From: Cryptomeria japonica
Taxonomy: Eukaryota; Streptophyta; Pinopsida; Cupressales; Cupressaceae
NCBI RefSeq assembly: GCF_030272615.1
Contig: NC_081415.1
Coordinates: 622,977,740-623,041,739 of the forward strand
Reading direction: 5' to 3'
DNA length: 64,000 bases
Shown: piece after piece, positions 1 to 12,100 of the stretch
Layout: every line of letters begins with the position of its first letter
Numbering within the stretch: position 1 is the first letter of the stretch
Made by a program: the position numbers and the translations under genes
The notes under the pieces: generated by a model
What the model was told of the DNA's origin: nothing
Database searches by the model: none
The model's input: the letters and a program-made list of their open reading frames with translations, nothing else

Positions 1-545
1 TTTGATCTTACTTGAGGACAATTCAAGATTTTGAAGGGGGATGGTGTTGGAAAGGAAATAGACTTTTGGAGAACATTTTTCTTCATAATGCATCAAGCTT
101 ACATGAAGCTTAGGAGTTGGAACATAGCATGCACAATAGGGACACTAAGTATGGGTCATGTCTCATCTTATAGATAGAAATATATTGTAAGATATGATCA
201 CTAATGGTGAGGATATAAGAACGATGTAAGGATAGAATGATAGAATATAGAGAATAAAATATAATAGAAGATACTTGATATGAATGTATAGAAGAATATA
301 AGGAGTTTTAAGGGAATATATGTTATATTGAATGAATACTAATAATTTTGGGTCTCAATATGATGTGTTATTTATGTTCTTAATACTTTGTAAAATAGAT
401 AATCTTTTGTCTAATTGTAATTTCATGTTCCCTTAATAAGGCCAAGTCTGGGGTATAAGACTACAACTATAGAAAATCATTGGGGTTCATAACCCTAGTC
501 TATGTCCCTATATTTATTTCTAATAGGGGAAAAATGGTTCCAACA
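1..545 (+). mobile_element. 3' end of a Ty3/gypsy-like LTR retrotransposon (truncated at window edge)
   Basis: Bases 11-42 read like the end of a plant gypsy polyprotein and its polypurine tract: a GAGGACA stretch, then TTGAAGGGGGAT. A candidate 3' LTR starts TGTTGG at 45 and ends CCAACA at 545, giving the expected short inverted terminal repeat and a length near 500 bp. The other LTR lies outside the window, so the family and the TSD cannot be confirmed. The 3' boundary is the weakest part of this call. Confidence 0.45.
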
Positions 546-2440
546 GTGTATTCAAAGGGCTTGATAAACAAATATTGGCATAATAGTCGACCTATCTTAG
601 CCACTAAGGTGAAAGAATATCATGTCCCTTTCCTTATTGTACATCTAGATGATTGCATAACTACATAAAGAGATAACATTAAACTTATAAGTATAATATA
701 ATTCTTTGGTAATTTATATTTTATTTAAAATATAATAATTAAATATGGGGTTTGTGGTTAATAGACCCACATAATTGCTAGTAGTTTTGACAAAACAAGT
801 AGACACTTAAAAAGTTGGCGCAAGGTTTCAACCCCATTGCTAAATGTTTTCTATTGATTGGTAGATTTCACACTCAACAACCTGATGTACCACATTCTTA
901 GCTCACTTTAAGGTGGATCCTTGAATTCAAGTTGAGTGGTATTTTTAATATTTTTAAAATTATAAAAAAATAGTGTATATTAACGAATTCTATGATGTCT
1001 AACAACCAATTACCTATATAGCACCACATATCCCATTGCAATTCATCAACTATCAATTTGGTTTTGCCACCACTATTCATCCATTATCATTCTCAATGGT
1101 ACCAAATCCGATGTAGTTATGATGTCATGCTAATGTTAAGAATGCATACATCAAATTTAGTCCACCTTTATGCTTAATAGAGCATTTTTCTTTCAAGGTT
1201 CATGAATTAGGGAGTTTCAATGTGGCTTGGTGTATCTTAAAGGAGAAATATCATTCCTTACTTTAAGTCTAATCGGTGGATAATCTTCTAATAGTTATTA
1301 CTCATCTTGTTTTCAGATACATTTCTTTTTAGTTCTAGCTTCTCATGGATATGGAACTTTAGCTATTCTTCTTCTTTTTTGAGGATTCATTTGAGGAGTG
1401 ATTAGTATGTTTTGGCATCCTTTATAATGGTTTTAGGAGATGTCATTGGTCCTATTAATAGTTTTGGCAATAGATTTGACATTTATTTTTCTTTTTTTGA
1501 GAGTCTTATTCCATCCATGATTTGTTATATGAGATATATATGTGTTTTTTCTATCTAGGTGAATGAATGGTTGGATGTAATTAAGTATTTTCAATTTGAT
1601 TGTGAAGAAAATTATCAAAATTAATACTTTTAATCTTTCGTTTGAGGACATGTTATGTGATATGATTTATAGGTTCTCTCTCTTTGTTATATGCTCACTT
1701 CCTAAAGGTTCATATTCAAATTTTTGTGTGTGTTGGACATGCAAAAGTTATGGTGACTTGTTGTATGAGAGTATGCAATTATTTTTATTACATATGTAGA
1801 TCATCGTAAGTCTTATTTGTTACTAGAGGATATTGGTTACAACCCACACCTTAGTGTGATTGTTTACTGGTAGAATTTATTTGCCTTTATCTATTCTCAT
1901 ATTCTACATTACCCATGTAATGGGAATTCCTAAATGTGTATATTTTTCATTGATAAGTTTTATACATGTATCTTTTAATTGTAGTATATGGGTTGGATAT
2001 GTTGTTGGAATAAGTTATAGTGATCTTGTATACCTTGATGGGCTTGAATTATTGGATGTATTCACAGTTTTGTTTCTTTTTATTTCCATTTGTGTGGGCT
2101 TTGCATTTGGAAATAGATTAGAGGCTTCAAGATTACTTGGATTTAATGCTTGTGTTTTTTAGATTGGTGCATCTTCATCTTTAATTGTCATTTTTTTTTA
2201 CTTTGGTGGCATGTTGGAGGATGACATAATTTATTTCTTAATATAGTTGTATCTTGATGGAGAATAAGAACATTTTGGAGGTTCATGTGTTTTTATATGA
2301 TGATGTGCTTCATCAATTGACCCTTATGTAATGTATTGCAAGAAGTGAGAGAATGTAAAGTGTTTAATTCCTTGCACAAGAAAAAATAATTTCAACACTG
2401 TAAAATAAATATCTAATTGTGTTGTATATTTAGAAGTTGT
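546..2440. other. AT-rich stretch with no recognisable gene
   Basis: Only short open frames occur on either strand. The longest (1860-2162, plus, 100 codons) is hydrophobic by base composition and matches nothing I know. No LTR ends, PBS, zinc-knuckle or polymerase motif is visible. It is probably decayed repeat or intergenic DNA. Confidence 0.6.
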
Positions 2441-3493
2441 GTTTAGCGACAATAACTATTTATCTAGGTCCACATTTTTTATTAAGATAAATGAATTTTA
2501 CAGGGACCCAAAACCCAAATCAAAACAGAAAATTAAGAAAGATGGAATAGTCACTTACTAGTCCAAAACAATTAGAAAAACAACCACCAAAACAGGGCAG
2601 AGCCCTCTTAGAACAACAACCAACAAAAAACGTAAACTAAGAAAATCACAAAAAGAGAAAACTAAATTGGATCATATTATTGTCGATCTTCTTGAGCTCT
2701 TCCATAATAGATCTTGTTGAACTCCTCTCTTGATTCCTACTCAAGGGTCTCGTAGTAACCTATGATCCCGCTCCTTGCGAGCTTAGTACCTTAATTTTCT
2801 TCTTCTGTTTAGCATTTGATTGTGGGACTTTGGAGATATGCTAGGTTCTATAGATATTTGTCATCTCATTGATCTTTTTGAGACCCTCAATACTATTGCT
2901 CATGGCTTCTTTTCTAATCTTTACCAGTTTCCTAAGGTTGCCCTTAATCTCCTCGAAGTTCTTTTCCAACTACTCTATCCTAGACTCGTGATCCTTTTTC
3001 ATGACTTCAACATCTCCAGTAAGCTTATGGGTCATTCAAAGAAGCATTTTGAGCTTTGTTTGGCATGGGATTCTCAATGAGGGTATCAGTAATGCCCTTA
3101 ATGCATTCCTTCAACATGTTAATTTCATTGCTGACCTAGAGAAAGCATTTTTGCTAGCTATTGGTAGAATTTGTCAAGAGCACCTCAAAATCCATATTTT
3201 TTTTTTAATCTTCTGGGTCCACCTAATCAATGTTGAGGGGAATGTCAAGTTTAATTCCTACCTCTTCCCTTTCCTTAGCTTCCCCTGTTTTTACCAATTT
3301 AAACTTTTTTTCGGATTCGGTGGGCCCAAATCCTTTCACTTAGGGGTAGGAGTTTTAAATTTACTGCTAACCAATCTAGGGCATTTGTTCTTCTACTGCT
3401 ATTGGTGCTAGGTGTGATAATTTATGGGGGGGGCTCTTTCTCAAAGGGATAGTAGTCTGGGTTCTTTGGTACCTTGAGGTCCCGCCAATCCAT
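2441..3493 (-). pseudogene. Relic R, 3' part: decayed coding region with coiled coil, split by element A
   Basis: Read on the minus strand from the A insertion, the frame opens with DWRDLKVPKNPDYYPFEKE (ending near 3430) and continues with frame changes through Lys/Glu-rich stretches such as EKKFKLVKTGEAKERE. It then becomes a coiled-coil-like segment (LEKNFEEIKGNLRKLVKIRK, about 2900-2970). Several stops interrupt it. The minus-strand end near 2480 carries an AATAAA-like signal followed by low-complexity sequence, as in a transcript 3' end. The other half lies at 16828-17035. I do not recognise the product; it could be an old retroelement ORF or a captured gene. Confidence 0.5.
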
Positions 3494-4388
3494 TGTTGGA
3501 ATAGAAGGAATCCAAGAACACTGAGATGGGGGGTTGAATCAGTGTTCTACCGGTGATATACGATTTTACTTTATTATAACATACACATATAAACTGATAA
3601 ATGAAGAAATATATAACATGAAGAAAATAAACCAGCCACATGAATGAACACCATAACATACTTAATTTTATACGTGAAAAACCTCAAAGAGGAAAAACCA
3701 CAGTGGGATTTGTGACCCACAATATCAATTCACTAGCCATATGAAAGATATTACATAGCATGGGGGCTTGCACATGCAGGAAGTTACACTGCCTAGAGCA
3801 CACTGCTCAACAAAAAAGAGTCTCACTGACTATAGGCTTCTGCTGAGATAAAACAATAATGGTGGACTCACAAAATGCATCTGCAATGCCAAAAAGAGTT
3901 TTGGTGATAACTTTGTTCTGTACCAGTTTATAAACCCTAAACCCTTTTACCGGTATCTCCTTTACTCTAAGAAATATTTACAAACTATTTACTAACCATT
4001 GCATGATATTACTTTCACATACAAATGATCTACATACATATCCTCTGCATCACTTTTCTTCTCCACATTCGTTATTTTCAATCTCCTATATCAAAATGAC
4101 CTGATAAATTGACTTATATACCCTTTACAAACAATATGCCTTATGTCAGCTTACAACATGTTACAAAAGATATTCAATGTTGGCTCTATACAATAATTAC
4201 AAAATTATTTTACAAATAAAACCTTTTCCGGATCCCATACTAATGTTGGCTTCACTGAAGTGTAGGATGTCAATGCTGGTGCCAATGCTGGTGCCTGTGC
4301 CTGTCGGTATCTATCGGTTTCTTCCTTCTACAGAATCATGTTGCCATCAATGACAATATATGAATCAAATGAGTGCCAATTTCCAACA
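3494..4388 (-). repeat. 3' LTR of element A
   Basis: The 895 bp repeat pairs with 15955-16827; the two differ by scattered substitutions and small indels, so the insertion is not recent. It contains the G-run motif (C-run on the minus strand) near its low-coordinate end, the gaaaaacctc..gaggaaaaacc hairpin at about 3673-3700, and a TATATAAG box on the minus strand near 4113-4122. Confidence 0.9.
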
Positions 4389-4620
4389 ATCTCCCCCTTT
4401 GGTATTGATGGCAACAATCATGTGACAAATGGATTCCCTATCGGTTCAACTAAGCTAAAACATGCTTCCCTTGAGCTGATTGACCATTGTTGCATTTATT
4501 TCCTCCTTTGATTCATTTACTCTCTATCTGATATCCTCCCCCTAGGATTATATACATACTTTCCTTTTCATTTCATTTTTCACATACATATACTCGCCCT
4601 TTGGCATCAATGCCAAAGAT
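4389..4620 (-). promoter_or_regulatory. Duplicated polypurine tracts of element A
   Basis: On the minus strand the PPT AAAGGGGGAGAT (4389-4400) abuts the 3' LTR and follows the phrase GCCATCAATACC. A second copy of the same phrase, CATTGATGCCAAAGGGCGAG, lies about 190 bp upstream at roughly 4591-4610. The PPT primes plus-strand DNA synthesis; the upstream copy could serve as a second priming site. Confidence 0.75.
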
Positions 4621-4697
4621 TGATGAAAGAATTGAAAGAATTGTTAGGAATCTGTGCAAAAGAATGAATAATTATAGATTACTTACTAGAGCTCGAC

Positions 4698-6909
4698 CTA
4701 TTTCAAGATTTTAGGATAATATTTCTCTAGTAACTGTATATAAGTATCCCGACCGGTTTTGAATGTTTTGGATGTGGATACAAGTCCACTCAGTAAATGT
4801 GCAAGTGATTCTTTCTTAGTGACTTTAGCCGATGTGGGCTTCCCAATCATATCCATGCATTCCCTCTTATGTACACCAAGTGAATCCAATCTTGGACTCG
4901 CCAAACCTCTAAGACTTTTGGCTCTTCGAATGATTTTATCTCTTTCCTTTTCAAAAGCAAAAAATTGGGTCTCCAAAGTCAAAATGTGTCCATCAATAGA
5001 TGTTGTAGGTGAAGCTAGTCCATCAAAAGAATTAGCAATATTAGCTATCTTTTCTTGTAACTCCTTAATCCTCTTATCTACATTTGTTGTAAGAATCTCT
5101 ATATTACAACAGACCTTGTAAATATTAGTACACTGTTTCAAAGAATTTTCAATAAGTATAAGTTTCTCTTCAATATTCCTCTTCTCTGTTTCAATGATTT
5201 GATCAAAAGAGGCTTTCTTAGCCAAAATGAATCTTTCAAGTGCTTGCTGGTCGAAAATCTATTGTAATGATTGAAATTTTTTAGAGATGTGCTCTATCAA
5301 TACCTTAAGCTTGTTGGAAGGTCTCGCTTCATTTTCAATCATACATTCTGGATTCAGTCTATGGAAAACTGTTATTGACTGATCTATTATCCCCTTGTCT
5401 AAAGATCCCTCCTTCAATAGTTTTTGAGCAGCCATCATCATTAGCTCTATGGGACTTATCACTGTGATGGATTTCTTCTCAACTTGAGAAGTGTCAATTG
5501 CCAAAAGTTTCGATGAGGAATCGATTGTCGATTTAGTACTAGATGTTTGAGCAGCTTTACTCTTATCAGTCTCATTTTTTGTTTTTCCTTTCTTTTCCTT
5601 ATCCTCTTTTGCATCGGTGGCTTCACCACCTCGTGTAGTATCTGCCACTGCTAGTGGATTATTATCCTTAATATTATTTGTATCTTGTACATTATCTATT
5701 TTACCTTTCTCTAACTATACATATGTTGTCTCTGTCAGTTTAGCCTGTACACTCTCATTAATTTTAGGTTGATCTACCAATGGAGTTTGTACACACTTAT
5801 TTGATTGAGAATTATCTACTGCTTCATTCAAAATTTGATTTGAGTTCCCCAAAATTTCTTTTTCTTTGGATCTGTTCGGAATGGTTGGAGTTGTTGCCTT
5901 AGCAAATTCTTCTTGGGAAGTAAGGAAATCAGGATTCTTTTGGAAAAATTTAGCCCATCCTTCTTTGTTCTCATTTATTATTTCATTGACTCTACCCATC
6001 ATTAAGCCTATTTTTCTAGTTTTTCTGCTAAAGATTGTTCTACTTGCAACTTCTATACATCTTTTCATTTCCTCATTATTTATAGAACCACAAATGCCTA
6101 AACATTCAACTTCTTTAATCTCTCTTTCCCTCTTGATTGCATCTAATCTCCTTGCATCAAACTTATTATACAAAGATAAAGGAATTTCCTTCAAAATCTC
6201 TACCAAAGCCTTCTTATATATGTCTAAATATAATAAAATTGCTTCTTCCCTTTCATTTTTCTCATTGTCATCTAAATGCTCATAAAAATTTGACACATTC
6301 TTCAAAATTCCATCTTTAGTTACCTCATCTATTAATTATGCACAAGTCATATTACCATATTCAATTGCTTCATCTATCTCACTCTTTTTCTTCTTCTTAT
6401 CAGGGGTTGCAAGGGTGGATGGAGCTGGATTCCTCTTTTGGGTAGGTTTCCTTGCCGGAGGTGTGGATGTTGTTCTCACCTTTCTTACTAGCTTCCTCCT
6501 TGGTTCCATATTCTTCTCTTCTATGGGAGGCTTGTCGACTTTCTTCCTTTATACCCTTTTGAATGCAAGAGGTTGATTTTCCTTTCTATCAGAGTTAGAA
6601 GTGATGGGAGATATGAAGGTTTCTAACCTCTTTACCTCTGGAGCACTTTTCACTTCTGTCATTGCCGATTGATCTACCGGTTTAGATCTGGAACCTAGTT
6701 ATGTATCTATCCCGTGAATTACATTCTGAACCAAAGCAAACATTTTGTATATTTTCTTTTCCCTCCTTTTCTTATTGAAACCAATTTTAACTTCAAGTGC
6801 CTTTTTTTCTGCAATACCAAAGTGTTTAGTCTTATCATCCAAAGGAGCATCAAGCAACACTTTTGCATATAGTTCTAGAATGTTGTCATCAACTTCATAG
6901 CCTAATTCA
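4698..6909 (-). pseudogene. Element A ORF2, C-terminal two thirds
   Basis: The minus-strand reading resumes after the element I insertion with LGYEVDDNILELYAKVLL and runs through a Lys/Arg/Pro-rich linker. A helical domain follows (LYLDIYKKALVEILKEIP, about 6180-6235), then an acidic Ser/Thr/Lys-rich region and a C-terminal coiled coil with LASPRLDSLG (about 4880-4910). It ends at the stop at 4698. In-frame stops separate the blocks at 6699, about 6560, 5715 and 5259. The same order of blocks occurs in elements I, D and H, which is my reason for treating the pieces as one protein. Function unknown. Confidence 0.7.
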
Positions 6910-6914
6910 GTGAC

Positions 6915-7700
6915 TGTTGGCAAATGCACACTCCAATGAGAAATTGTAGGTGATTGAAGGTTTTTTCATTGATGACAACCTTGCAATCATATGACACTAG
7001 CAAGAAAAAGATACCAACACTGACAGACTCTACATCGGCATACAAAACACCTGTAGTGAAAGGAAGGATACTGACACCTTGGCTGAATTCAATTTTGTTT
7101 GAAATGTATTTTGTAATTAATTATAAAATCATTGTAAGCCGACATGGCGAGTTGTAATATGACTCATATATGTATGAGATCATTGTAGATCAATTTGAAA
7201 GTAATGACGAGATAGGATGCAAACTATACAGACCTAATATGCAAAATATTGGTTAAGGGTTTATGTTGTAGTAGAGCTTAAACCAGTACTGAATCTGGCA
7301 TAGCAGATGCTGATCTGAAGCAATACAAGACATTGGATTAGTATAATCCAATTTTGTAAGCCAATGAGACTTCTTTTGTAATTGAGCAGTGAGCTCTAGG
7401 CACTTGGCCTTCCTACATGTGCAGGCCCCTATTGTAAGAGTAATATTCCCTTATTGGCTAGTAAGCGAATATTGTGGGCCACAAATCCCACTGAGTTTTT
7501 TCCCAGACCAGGTTTCCTCGTTAAAATACTGTGTTATGCTATGCTTCTCCTATTGTTGTTATTGTTCTTATCTACTACATTATTTTTGGTTTACTGGTAC
7601 TCAATTTTAATATGCTTTTCATGTTTTAAATCAAGTAATTTGATATACCAGTTAGATATGGATTCACCCCCCCCTCTCAATATCTTTGGGAATCCTAACA
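6915..7700 (+). repeat. 5' LTR of element I
   Basis: The 786 bp LTR begins TGTTGGCAAATGCAC and ends TCCTAACA. Near its 3' end is the conserved U5 motif TTCACCCCCCCCTCTCAAT (7663-7681). It matches 12809-13597 with modest scattered differences. Confidence 0.9.
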
Positions 7701-7702
7701 AT

Positions 7703-7714
7703 TGGTATCAGAGC
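7703..7714 (+). promoter_or_regulatory. Primer-binding site of element I
   Basis: TGGTATCAGAGC starts two bases after the LTR end. It is the standard complement of the plant initiator tRNA-Met 3' end used by most Ty1/copia elements to prime minus-strand DNA. Confidence 0.9.
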
Positions 7715-7771
7715 TTGGTCCTCTATTTTCAGAAGCCTAACAACTTGAGGAAGATCTTGTCATCGGTAGAG

Positions 7772-8787
7772 ATGGAAAACTTGAGAAAGCAATTGGAAAC
7801 AACTCTTATAGACTATGATGCAGAAAAAGTGAAGAATATCAAACTTGAGGATGATCTGAAAGCTTCTCAGGATATTATCCAAGTACTTCAAGAGAATTTT
7901 ACTATTGCAAGGAACAAGAGAAGAGAACTTTGTGAAAAGATGCAGAATGAGGAAAATGAAAAGGAAACTCTTAATTATTTGTTAAACAAGCTAAGACAAG
8001 AAATCAGTACAACAAAGAATGAGATGCAGGATATGACTATGAGATTCTGTAAAGAAATTGAAGACATAAAGAAGAATGAAGAAGACTTGATTAGAAGACT
8101 AAATGATGCTGGAAATGAAAACACAAGACTTAGTCATGAAAATGATAAGTTGAAGATAGATATTATGCACACACAAAATGATAGAATTGAACTCATGAGA
8201 CAGAAAGGAATCTTGGAGAATGAACTGACTGCTGCAAATCAACACAAGGAGAAATTCAAGAAAAGTTTAGAAGAACTTGGTGACATGCTGAAGAATCAGA
8301 AACCTAATGGTGATACAAATGGCCTTGGCTTTGAAGTTGGTGAAAGCTCTGGTACTGCAAAAAATCATGATCATAGCAAATTGGTAAGACAACCTAGTGC
8401 TTACAAATTTAATGGCAAATTCTTTAACTGTAACAAGTATGGTCATAGAGAAAATCAGTGTAGATCTAGAAATCATCAGAACACTAATACACCCACCAGT
8501 CAATGTTCTAAATGCAACAAAGTTGGTCATAATTCAAAGAATTGCAGAATGAATGTAAGATGTTATATTTGTGGAAGATTTGACACTTATCTAGTCAATG
8601 AAGAACACATATCGGCATAGGATATGGGAAATTTATTCAGAAGAACAATGTGACTTGTTATGCATGTAACAAAATTGGACATATTGCAAAATTTTGTAGA
8701 AGTAAGGCATCATCGAAAAATAACAAAGGTCCTAGTTTGAAAGGTAAAGAAAAGGTTGAAGAGGTAAAACAAGAATTCTTAAAATAA
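7772..8787 (+). pseudogene. Element I ORF1: coiled-coil protein with CCHC zinc knuckles (Gag-like)
   Basis: The ATG at 7772 follows the PBS. The open frame extends upstream into the LTR, but this start begins the part conserved with A (MENLRKQLE against MEKQFEMAL). About 200 residues of continuous heptad-rich helix come first, then a linker GLGFEVGESSGTAK also found in A and D. Knuckles of the CNKYGHRENQC, CSKCNKVGHNSKNC, CYICGRFG and CYACNKIGHIAKFC type follow. One base is missing near 8581, which breaks the third knuckle and brings a stop at 8618-8620; a TGA is also seen once the frame is followed. I see no UBN2/capsid domain, so it is Gag-like only in its nucleic-acid-binding part. It probably coats or packages the element RNA (inference). 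Confidence 0.75.
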
Positions 8788-9187
8788 TGGATCAAAAATT
8801 CGGATCTGAATGTTGATGGGAATACTCCTCCGCCGGTAGAATAGAGAACACTCCATCGGTAGGAGACTCTTCATCTAACTGAAGAAAAATCCTTTGGGGG
8901 TTTAGCAACAAAATGAAAAACTTGCTATTATTCCCTCGATTGATGGTGAGAAGTTGAAATTACTTCTATACCGGCAGATGAGTCAAGTTGTGACTTAACC
9001 GGCAAGCATTAAATATGGTAGTTGGAGAAAATAACATTATAAAGCAAATGTTTTGGCTCCTTTTTCATTCACCGAGCATTCAAATCTTAGAGAGCCCAAA
9101 AATTCCCAAGCGAAGGTATTCCAAGCAAAGAAGTGAAGAAATCCATCAAAGCATTCATCACTAAGGAAGATTGAGGTATTTATAGCT
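8788..9187 (+). other. Spacer between ORF1 and ORF2 of element I
   Basis: This 400 bp stretch has no coding capacity. A CATTATAAAGC sequence at about 9034-9044 lies some 150 bp before the ORF2 start, followed by a C/T-rich leader-like stretch. It could be an internal promoter and 5' leader for ORF2. A spacer of similar size stands at the same place in element D (42464-42898). Confidence 0.4.
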
Positions 9188-12100
9188 ATGGCATCTTCAT
9201 CCACTCCTGAATTTATTGCAAACCCTACTATTGTTGAGGTTATTAAGCACCCTAGACCCATTTTCAAACTGGTTCTTGAAATTCCAAAGAAAGATGATAG
9301 CATGGGTGCATTTTCTCAAATTCCTAAGGGAGTAGTATATGCTAAAGACCCTAGGATGTATATACATTGGCATATTGAGGAATTGGGTAATGATGAGGTT
9401 AAGAATATGTATAAGTCTGTGATTTGTGATGAATCTAGAAATGTCAAGCCAGAACACAAAATAGTGGAAACCCTAGGTTTTACTGAAATCTTCAGTATCC
9501 CGAATTTTCCCAAGGTTATCATAAGGATTGTGTTAAGTAGAGTACATGGTGAATTTTTCTGGTTGGATTCAATCCATAAAATCACAAAAGAAGCAGTAAA
9601 AGTTGTAACAGGGTTACCCTCCATTGGTAACAAACCTGACAAAACAAAGAAGGTCCCAAAATGACACCATGATAAACCTAACCAGTGCAACATTTGATAA
9701 AAGGTCTTTAAGGGTAAATGATGTAAAAGAAATTAATGTCATATTTATCAGTATGATCTTAGGTTATAAGGCTGCACATGCAAATAGGTTAAATTCAGTT
9801 TCTAGCCTATGTATCAAAAGTGCTTATGATATGGTCAATGATAATGCAAGAATAGATATATGTGAATGGATTAAAGATGAGTTGGTAGACAATTTGGGAA
9901 AGATTAAAAGAGATAAGAAAGGAACATTCAGATTTGGAAACTTACTTGTTTGTTTGATGCTGTACATAACCAAACAAGTACTTGGTACTGGTGCTAGAGA
10001 GTTTGGCTTTGACATACTAGTAGGAAAACAACTGTTAGATTTACTAAAGAATATGGGAGAGAACTAGGAGAAAAACCTAAATGACTATTTTCAAGCATTG
10101 AAGGCTCGAATGAAAACTAGAGTAAGATTGTCATAAGCTATTATGGATAAGTATCAAAAAGAAATTTGTTTTGTGATCAAGAAAGATGAAATCTGGATGG
10201 AGGCAGTTATCCCTAGAACTATTTGGGTAACTAAAATGGGCTATGAAACAGATGATAACATCATAGAAACTTATGAAAAAGCCCTCCTTTAAGCTCCAAA
10301 GGAATAAGAAGAGAAAGTGTTTGGTAGTGCTGAAACAATAGAAAGTACTATTCAATCTAGGAAAAGGGTTAAGAAAGTCAAAGAAACTGTAAGAAAAGGA
10401 ACTCGGTAGGCAAAGGCAATCAAGGAAGATGTTTTGAGACAAATTGATATAAGTGAAAGTGAGTTGGAAGAACCTCAATCGGAAACTCATCTTTCACCAG
10501 TTGGAACTTCTTCTGAGAGTGATATACCAACAGTATTTAAAAGGGTAGAAAGGAAAAGAAAACCCACACCGGTACACTCTCCTACACCAAAAAGAACTAG
10601 ACAAAAACAACACGCAGTAAAGCCTCCAGCAAAGAAAATGACTCCTAAGAAAAAGAAGGTAAAACAAGATATTGCTCCAATAGACAAACTTCTTAGCAAA
10701 ATTATAGAGGATGGTAAGCTGAAGAGCATAAACAAAATATACAATACACTATCAGCTGATGATAAGGAAAGCATAGAGAATAATGTAATTTTACACTTAG
10801 ATATATACAAGAAATTTTTGATGCAAATTGTTGATGAAATTCCAAATGATCTGTATAGGAGACTTGAAGCTAGAAGAGTAGCCATTGTTGAGCTGGATAA
10901 GAAAATTAAGATTGAAAAATTGCTTGCAGTGCATCCAGTTAACTCACCTGATGAAATAGACAAATTAATCAGTGAAGCAAACTAGATAGTATTCTCCACT
11001 GCTCACCGACATGTAGCACTAATGGCTAGTAGAGTAAATGAAGTATCTGAGGAAACAACAGATGCATGGGATATATTCTTTGTGGAAAAGAAAAAGAGGA
11101 AGAATTACTTAGGCCAAAAACTATTAAAGTATACCAAAAGGACAGAGATAAGGGGAAAGGTAAGGTAGGTGGACCACCAAGCCTAAAAATAACTAACAAT
11201 GTGCCCCCACCTCTTTTAGATACTCCACTGGTAGACACTACTAATAGACAACCAGCCACAGAGAGTATGGAAACTTCGGTAGAGGATACAAATCCTAATT
11301 TTGAGATTTTGTATACGGTAAATGTAGACACACAAGAAGTTAATGTTGTGGTTGATAGAGAAACCACTGAGGATAAGGATAAAAATGTGACTACTGAGTC
11401 ACCGGCTGTAGAGGTTGAGATGAACATAGAAAAACCTACGGAGCAACTAGCAAATGATACCATAGAGAAACCAGTAGATACAATAGAAAAACCATCTGAA
11501 GAACCGGCAAAAGAGAGTTTAGAGGTACAAATTGAGATTACATCTGAGAAACTGGTAGTTAAAAGCTCAGAGAAACCCTCTGAGACACAGATAGAGAAAC
11601 CAAAACAGGTATAGGTTGAAGCACAGGTTCAGACAGAGATAGTGCCACCAACCCAAATTGAAAAGTAAAAACCTTTGTTTGCAGAAATGCAAACACAGAG
11701 TGACCTACCAAAGGTCGAATCAAGTAAGGTAATTACCACAACCGGTAGCATGGCTATTGTAAATATTGTTGGAGAAACATCTGGTACATCTATGATGAAA
11801 TTTATACCTACAAATGTAACAGAGGTCTTGTTAGAATCAATAAAGAAGATCACAGAATGCAATGCAAAAGCCTATAAGGCTATTGATGATACAATTCTAA
11901 TTCTTAAATTAATTGCACCAAAATGCACAGTTGATAATAAGGATTCTTTAGGACAACTAGACACATTGTCTAAGTTCATCACCAATAACTTATTGACTAT
12001 TTATCAAATAAACGAGGATACATTTAAAGAAAGGATGATAAAGGAAAAAGAGAAATTCTTTGAGGATATTGTAAATAAGAACAAGGAGAAAATGGATACC

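Noticed and set aside
780-860. TTGGCGC at 818 as a gypsy primer-binding site
   Set aside because: No LTR end directly before it and the following bases do not continue a tRNA match.
1860-2162. 100-codon hydrophobic open frame that could be a membrane protein
   Set aside because: T-rich DNA gives hydrophobic codons by composition. No family signature, no start context, and no conservation to judge by.
5866-6285. Plus-strand 139-codon open frame
   Set aside because: Antisense to the element A ORF2 helical domain, which is conserved in I and H; the plus frame is a shadow.
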